Source: Antedon mediterranea
Taxonomy: Eukaryota; Echinodermata; Crinoidea; Comatulida; Antedonidae
DNA length: 64,000 bases
Reading direction: 5' to 3'
Assembly: GCF_964355755.1 (NCBI RefSeq)
Contig: NC_092675.1
Span: forward strand, 19,236,912-19,300,911
The translations under genes were made by a program, and so were the position numbers. Numbering within the stretch: position 1 is the stretch's first letter; each line of letters opens with the position of its first letter. The notes beneath the pieces were generated by a model. That model did no database searches and was not told where the DNA came from. It saw nothing but the letters and a program-made list of their open reading frames with translations. Below, piece after piece: positions 57,166 through 64,000 of this stretch.

Positions 57166-60100
57166 ACTTTGATTTTTTTAATATTTGAAAGATACCAAAA
57201 ACAATTTATGTTGGTAATGGTAAATGATTTCAAAATCAAAGAAAATACTTAATTTAATACACTTTCTTTATAAAGGATATTGAAAAAAAACACATCAGAG
57301 TTCATCATTTTTTATTTTTCATAGAGTATTATGATTATGAATGGAGAAATTATTCAGAGAGAGAATAAAATGTTGTCTCCATATCTCATTGAGATTTTAA
57401 TAACAATAACCTTATATACAAATTGTTCTCAATAAAAAGCAAATTACTCCTTTGCTGGTACGGTAGGGATAAAAAAAAAAGCGTTTTATATGGCTTTGGC
57501 ATAATAAACTACAAATGAACATACGCTCATTAATATTTTGTCGCTAGTTTATGTAACACTGGCATTGTATCATGGTTATTGAGTTCTTCCTTAAGGAATT
57601 GGCAGAATTACCCATTCCTGTCGATTAAAATTGTGAGTCATAGAGTTCTTGAATATTCCTGCAGCTGTACTTTTATAGGGGTTGGATAGCAGTTTGCACT
57701 TTTTATTTTCAATCAAGACCAGATCAAATGGATTGGGAGAAATATCAATAATTTAGTCTTTGTCGTATATTTTAACATAATAAACATTGCTTTGTTTAGA
57801 ATAGGTTTTTTTTTATATACAAATGGATATAAAACTGTCTTTGTCTATTGTTATAATTTAACAAATATTGGTATGATTATAATACAATGAATTAATGTTT
57901 GTGAGGCACCTCTGTGCAAATAATTTTTTTTTTTAAACGATAATAATATTTTGTCAACAGTTTTTTTCAGAGGGAATGGTAAGTAGAACGGTGATGAAAC
58001 ATAAGCTAAGAATTAAAACAATATGTTTTCTACCGTAGTGTAGCACTAGTAACGAACGTAAAGTTTACTGAAGTCATTAATTGGATTTTGTAAATAGTTT
58101 TTTCATATTAAAGAATTGTACTGGTCAAGAAACAGTGTTGTGCTAATAATTCACAGTTGACCAATAATTGGCAAAACAAAATATGCTTGCATTTGTTAGC
58201 CTATTACAATATATAGTACATTCCATTATATATCTTTTACGATTAAACTTATCAACTGACTTTAGTAGTTCCATAATTTATTTTAAATATAAATTGAAAA
58301 AGATTTCAGATTTACTGACCTTTCAACATTGACTAGTTAAAATGGCCATTTTTGCTTTTATTACATCATTTTACTAGACTGTAAATTTCGGTATACATAA
58401 GTGAATTTTTTTAATGTACTATGAATCAAAGAAAGCATACTAATTATTAGTAGTTCTAAGCCATTTGAACAAGCATCCAATCACAGTCCCCAACCATCAG
58501 GATGTTTATCAATACAAACGAAATCGTATCTTTTTAAAAAGTTTATTACATCAATTTAATCGACTATAAATTTCGGCATCCCTAAGTAAAAATATTTGAA
58601 TGTAGCATAAATCAGAGATTGAATGTTAAATTTTGAGTACTAGTTTTGTATTTTTATACCCTTTTTTTTTGCCATTCAAAGAACATCTCATCATAAAATG
58701 ACTATTTACCAATAATTAAATTAATCTATACATTGTATAAGTAAAGAATAGTAGTGTACAGTGTATAGGTAAAGAATATTTCATATAATCTTCTTCAAGA
58801 TTAATCCTTCCTCTAAACATGAAATGTTGCTGCAATATGCCAATGATTACTAGTGAATACATAAATCATGTTGAAAATGAATTAAGCATTGAGGTATATA
58901 ATAATATAATAACGTCAGATTTATGACCAATCGATTTCACTGAATTACACTTTGATGATTTTCAATAGGATGCACACTTTAATGAATATTGAATATAATA
59001 ATAGGTACTAATCAGTATGTATCACTTATGATGGTACCAAAATTCAATCAGTAATCAATGGAACGATAAATTCAAATATAAATTAGAATAGTTGAAGGAA
59101 TAGTCTCTGCATATATCTCGAAAATCATATTTCATTGAGGTAATGAAATTCAGGATTTTACAGAGCAAAAAACAGGGGAAAAAATAGTATGGTGGTTTTA
59201 TGTTTTAAATAAGCATTATCCAGATTGTACAAAGAATAAGTTGACACCAAACTGGCTACATCTCAACAGAAAACAGTAGGCCATCTTGCATTGGGCATCT
59301 GCACCCAAGACAAAACCTATATTGGTAAAAACAATACTAGAATTGGAAGCATGTTAACCAATTAAGCTACTGCTGCAACACCATATACACTAAATGTATG
59401 GTAGAGGATCAATTAACCTCTAAGTTGTGCGTGATCATTGAGGGTTGATGCACTTCTACATCACGCTTCCCTTTAATACAACTCATTAACAAACATATCA
59501 ATTTCTATTCAATTCTGAAATTGTTTCCAATACATTATATCTATACGATTATTCTTTGTTTGTAATACTAAAAACATTATGTTAAAAAATAAACCAAACT
59601 GCTATTTCTAATAATATCTTAGATTTGGAACGAAATTCATTTTTTAACACACAAAAATGCGCCAAAATTCCGCCAAGAAATCGATTGAAAACTAAAACAA
59701 ACATAATGAAAATGTTCCGATAAATAATTCAAAGTCTGTATTTAACAACTTTATTGGCATTTCAGTTAGGTAAACAAGCATGATCAATAATCAAATTTCA
59801 TGTCTATACCATTGATGACAAAGTATTACTATTAGTGAAATAATGATCAGAGCTTTAGTCTGTATAATGGATATTTACTGTTCGTTAAGGTCAAATATTT
59901 ATAGTTACTCAATGATTATTATTACATGTTATTGAAATCAATTTAAGAAATAAGTATGCAAATTAAAGACGCCTTTGACCTCAGACTAGAAGACTAGACA
60001 TTCATTTACTTTGCATGTAGATGTGTTGGTTCAATTAAATTTATATTTAATTAGTAAATGTAGTTGGTAATTTGACATTTTTTTAAATTTTTGTAAGATA

Positions 60101-61610
60101 TCTGAAACATAATTGATATAGTTATCGGTTTGATAAATCATAAATATTACCAGTATCCAAACACATACTGTATGTATGTATGCATTTTTACATTAATACA
60201 TAGGTACCTAGGAATTTGGATCTTTTAATCTACATTATCACCTGGAAGATATAACCATTAACCAAAAAAATTGATCATTATACAGCTAGGAACTAAATTA
60301 GGTACATGGACAACCCTCAATCTTTCTAAATGTCTAAAGTTATAGGATTCCAAAGAAGTTAGTGATTTTTTACACTAAGATGTTAAACCCACATTAACTC
60401 ACAAATAAAGCATACAAAAGCATGGTTTATCACTTGAAATAAGCCACTTTTACCCCTACACAAAATATAGGTAAATCTTCAAAAGGACCAATCCTGCGCC
60501 TCTCTCATTTTTGTTCATAAATCTAGATAACCTGCATTAAGGAACACTAATTGCATGTAAATGCCAGTTTTATATATCATAATACCATTATTAAAAAGGT
60601 TATTTTTTTAACAGTTAGTTGCTGTTCAAACAATGTAAGCCTATACTTAAGGGAATGAAAAAGAACTGCAAATTCAATGAATACCTATTTTAACATTTAA
60701 TACTCCAGTTTTACTGATAACTCTTTTCAAACCATGGCATAAATGCTTTTTAAAAACTGAAATAGAATGCTTTAAAAGATCATCAACCTCTTGTGACATT
60801 GTAAAAAAAAAACATCAAATACATCTATTGTCATCCTTTTCCTAAATCCATTTCATATCAGTTTAATTGTTTGGTACCCAACGATTCAAATGATAATCAC
60901 TGTCTCCCGGCAATTTTCAGATAGTTTGAAAAGATACCACAACAAAAGACCGAACAATCTCAATTAGATTAAGGATTAAAAAAACCCAAAAAGGATATTA
61001 GTATCAGAGTAGATCAAATGAATCAACACTATATGAACATTGCACTAGAGATAGTCCAACAAATCAGGAATCTTTAACCTTGAGACTAAGTGTATTTAAC
61101 CTTTTCGCTGTTTTTATTTGTACATAGATCACAGTGTTTGGTGATCTATACTTCGAACAATACCGACCATCAGTGAAAATTACACATAAAAGTAATTATG
61201 GTAATACAGAGAGATAATTATTATCATTATGAGCTCATCGTATTATCATTACAGATATAAGTATTGCATTGTTATCAGAAACAAGCTGGTAAAAGACCAA
61301 AAGTCTATAGACCTAAATAATAGAAGAGAAATATAATAATGTTTAAAACCTTTTTGTTTCAATTGATATTTAAAAATACATGGAACAGTCTATCCGTTCT
61401 AATTCAGGTATGCCCTGGCTTAACCTCACTATGGCCACGCCCAGCAAGTCTGAGAACATACCATGTAATGTATATAAAAATGATGCTTGTTTGCAGAATG
61501 TAAAAGTTTTAGTGAAAAGATTTCTATTTCATTGTTATTCTTTATGTTATACAAACGATACTATAAACTACACAAACCAGAAATGGTGTTGGTAGTCTAA
61601 ATGCCGCTTA

Positions 61611-61900
61611 CCTGGAGTGGAGTTGTGGCTTGGTGGTTATGATGCTTGTCTACCACTCCAAGGGTCCTCAGACAGTAGCCCTTTGCCCACGAAGTGGGGG
61701 ACAATTACAAAAAGAAGAATTTTGTAGTAGATCACCTCCTAATAAATGGTACAGTCTGCTATCTCGTGGGACCACTCCAACGTATTACCGTCAACAATTC
61801 TTTTCGTAATTGTCGCCCACTTTATGGGGAAAGGGCTACTATCGGTTTATCCAGGTAAGCAGGCACGAAATAATTCTAATGTAAGACGTTAATGCAATTT
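61611..61900 (+). mobile_element. tRNA-derived SINE-like repeat containing a fold-back
   Basis: A tRNA-like head (gttgtggcttggtggttatg) is followed by a 165-bp inverted repeat. In it, GTAGCCCTTTGCCCACGAAG at 61675 pairs with the segment ending 61839, and a long inner pairing includes acaattac and gtaattgt. The 3' tail tttatccaggtaagcaggca also occurs at 38213 and 62944. Either the fold-back is part of the repeat family or a palindromic element inserted into a SINE. Confidence 0.65.
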
Positions 61901-64000
61901 TTAATAGTTTTACATTTTTAACAGTATTTTTTACTTTTTATCTTGTATTTTTAATCTGTTTAATACTGCACGTTTTTAAATTGTTGCAATACTGTTGTTT
62001 TAATCTACCAAGCAAAGTGAATTTCCATTTTTATGGACAAATAAAATTTCTTGAATCTTTAATCTTGAATCTTGAATTAACAGAAACAACTTCTGTGTTT
62101 GTATAAAATAGGTCTACTGAAAAAAAAATGGCTAAAAATAATTAGTCCTTTGAATTTGTCAATTAATATCTGAGTCAAAATGTTAAAGATGAAAAATTGA
62201 CCTCTGTGTTACAGTTTTATAAAACTTTAGCATATTTTGAGTCATCTTTATATATTTATGTTTATCCATTGTACTATTGTACTGTTTTCAAATTTGTATC
62301 CAAACATACATCTTGTACGTTTTTTTTAATGGATTTGACAACATGAACCCCAACACTGACAGACTTTGTTTGTTTACAACATTTAAAGTTGTAATCATTC
62401 AATATAAATCATTTGTAAGGGGTAGACTAAACTGTTTATAGTAACACCTGTCAAAAAAACTATAAAAAGATTAACCAACAAAATCTACATCAGAAATCTT
62501 CTGCTGTACATGCTTGAAGGGGCATAAATACTGAAGAGCAGTCAAAAGGCCAAGTACTCAGGAAGTGTAAGTATGTAAAGCTTCCATCACTAACTTTAAA
62601 CAATGAGTTGATCTTGAGTGATTTAGTTGTTGCAGAGGTAAACACTTGTAACTCATGTCTTTTTTGAGAGGTAAATAGGTTGTTAAATTAAGTTTCCAAT
62701 CAAATTGAAGGAGCTATAAACATTTCAAACAATAGAGTACATTCCAAATTGTTGTTTTGCTGAAGCTGGTTCCTATTTAAACTGTAATAAGAAAATTGAA
62801 GCTTTGCAGTCCCAAACCCATGCCAGACACACTAGTAGGTCAAATTTAAAAAGTATTAAAGCTCTTTACATACTAACTATAAATACAGAAGAAACCATTT
62901 ATGGAGAAGGGTGTTTATATTGCTCTTTGAGAAAAATAGGCTATTATCGGTTTATCCAGGTAAGCTAAAACATTAAATAGATTAAAATTCTTCTCTGAAA
63001 CCTTGCCTTTCTACAATATGCCAAGGTTCTAATACTAGAGTAGGCTCTCTACTGAACAGTAGACAGACATCCAAATGGAAATAAAACAGATCAATAAGAC
63101 CACCATAGTAGCAACACTAATTGAAATAATTAATCTCTAAATCCATGTATAATTACTGCATAATCTTAGTATTTACAAATATTATTAAAACTATCTATTA
63201 TATCTTGTATAATTACTAAATCTATGGAATTAAACTTGGGAGGTTCAAAACTGGTTTATAATTATAACATATACATAATTGCTCAATTTTCTATCAGTTC
63301 TATCATAATCTTGCACAAAACATTGTTACAAAATGACACTGGGTATATTTTGTGCAATAAAAAAATATTAATATTACTTTGAAATAATAGTTATAAAAGT
63401 TAATTTATAAATTAAAGAATTATTTCATCGGTCACTGACTCATCCCGTCAATCAAATGATCATATATTTATCATATTCACTCAGGACATGAAGCTGTAAA
63501 AAGATCAACTTGCATATCTCTGCATTAGTTGCAAATTACAAAGACAAACTGACCAATTATAATAACTCTGTTACTACACCATGATTTTCTTACCATTGAA
63601 AGTGACATGGTCATTAAATGAGTAAATATACGTTCATTTGTCTAGATATATGGTTTGTATAGATCACATAATATATAGCAATAAATTGTACTGACAGGCC
63701 AATATTAGGTAAGCCAATGCATTGTAAACTAATGCTAGGTAAACAAATCCAATATCAAAATTCAGATTAGAAAACAATAATAAGATATAATATGAATGGC
63801 AATAAAAGGTCAAGTGTGATCGGTGCACATAAACTTCTCACCCTGATGTCATAGGTTCAGTCTTCTTGAAGAAATAAACGAAGGATGTAGCCAAAGACTG
63901 GACTTTGATAGACTACTACAGTACTGTACTGTACACAGGTACTGTATTGTGCACAAGTTCACATATAGGAAATATAAAATACAAAATTGCTAAGATTTTC

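Larger units (their letters stand above)
51518..64000. other. Gene-poor AT-rich region
   Basis: No coding exon with splice support was found. Repeats are listed separately (53770-53833, 54527-54566, 56881-57165, 61611-61900). Around 55000-55160 and 56470-56580 are stretches with several homeodomain-like or GATA-like words and no repeat signature. They might be regulatory, but nothing in the sequence proves it. Confidence 0.5.

Overview
The window looks like invertebrate deuterostome DNA, most likely echinoderm. It is AT-rich, has short exons separated by kilobase introns, contains many AGGCCTAG-type motifs, and is crowded with tRNA-derived SINEs, MITEs and cut-and-paste transposons. The species cannot be fixed from sequence alone.

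Region 1 (about 1.7-26.2 kb, minus strand) holds the extracellular and transmembrane part of an UNC5-type netrin receptor. Seven exons were reconstructed with GT/AG junctions: Ig1 (two exons), Ig2 (one exon), two thrombospondin type-1 repeats (one exon each), a juxtamembrane linker and the transmembrane exon. Every junction is phase 1 and every exon length is a multiple of three. The signal-peptide exon (5', higher coordinates) was not found. The ZU5/UPA/death-domain exons must lie beyond position 1. Introns carry SINEs, TTAA-, TTA/TAA- and TA-flanked MITEs and fold-back elements.

Region 2 (26.2-44.4 kb) has no convincing host exon. It contains a 321-bp TTAA-flanked element, a 26-bp minisatellite, a 721-bp Harbinger-like element with TTA duplications (37179-37899), and an 882-bp Ty3/Gypsy derivative. 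The Gypsy derivative has two 174-bp LTRs that look identical by eye, with the primer-binding site joined almost directly to the 3' tail of pol.

Region 3 (44473-51517) is the most unusual part. It is a ~7-kb element bounded by CACAGCAAAATT inverted termini. Large subterminal tandem arrays (about 1.5 kb left, 1.8 kb right) share a CTTAAAATAAG core in opposite orientation. Between them lie decayed pieces of what looks like one C2H2 zinc-finger protein family: an N-terminal half on the minus strand running into the left array, and a C-terminal half on the plus strand running toward the right array. It resembles a CACTA/EnSpm-type transposon; no transposase was recognised.

Region 4 (51.5-64 kb) is gene-poor and AT-rich, with local duplications, a 24-bp tandem repeat and a SINE with a fold-back. 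Regions 2-4 could be intron 1 of unc5 or intergenic DNA; the window does not decide this.
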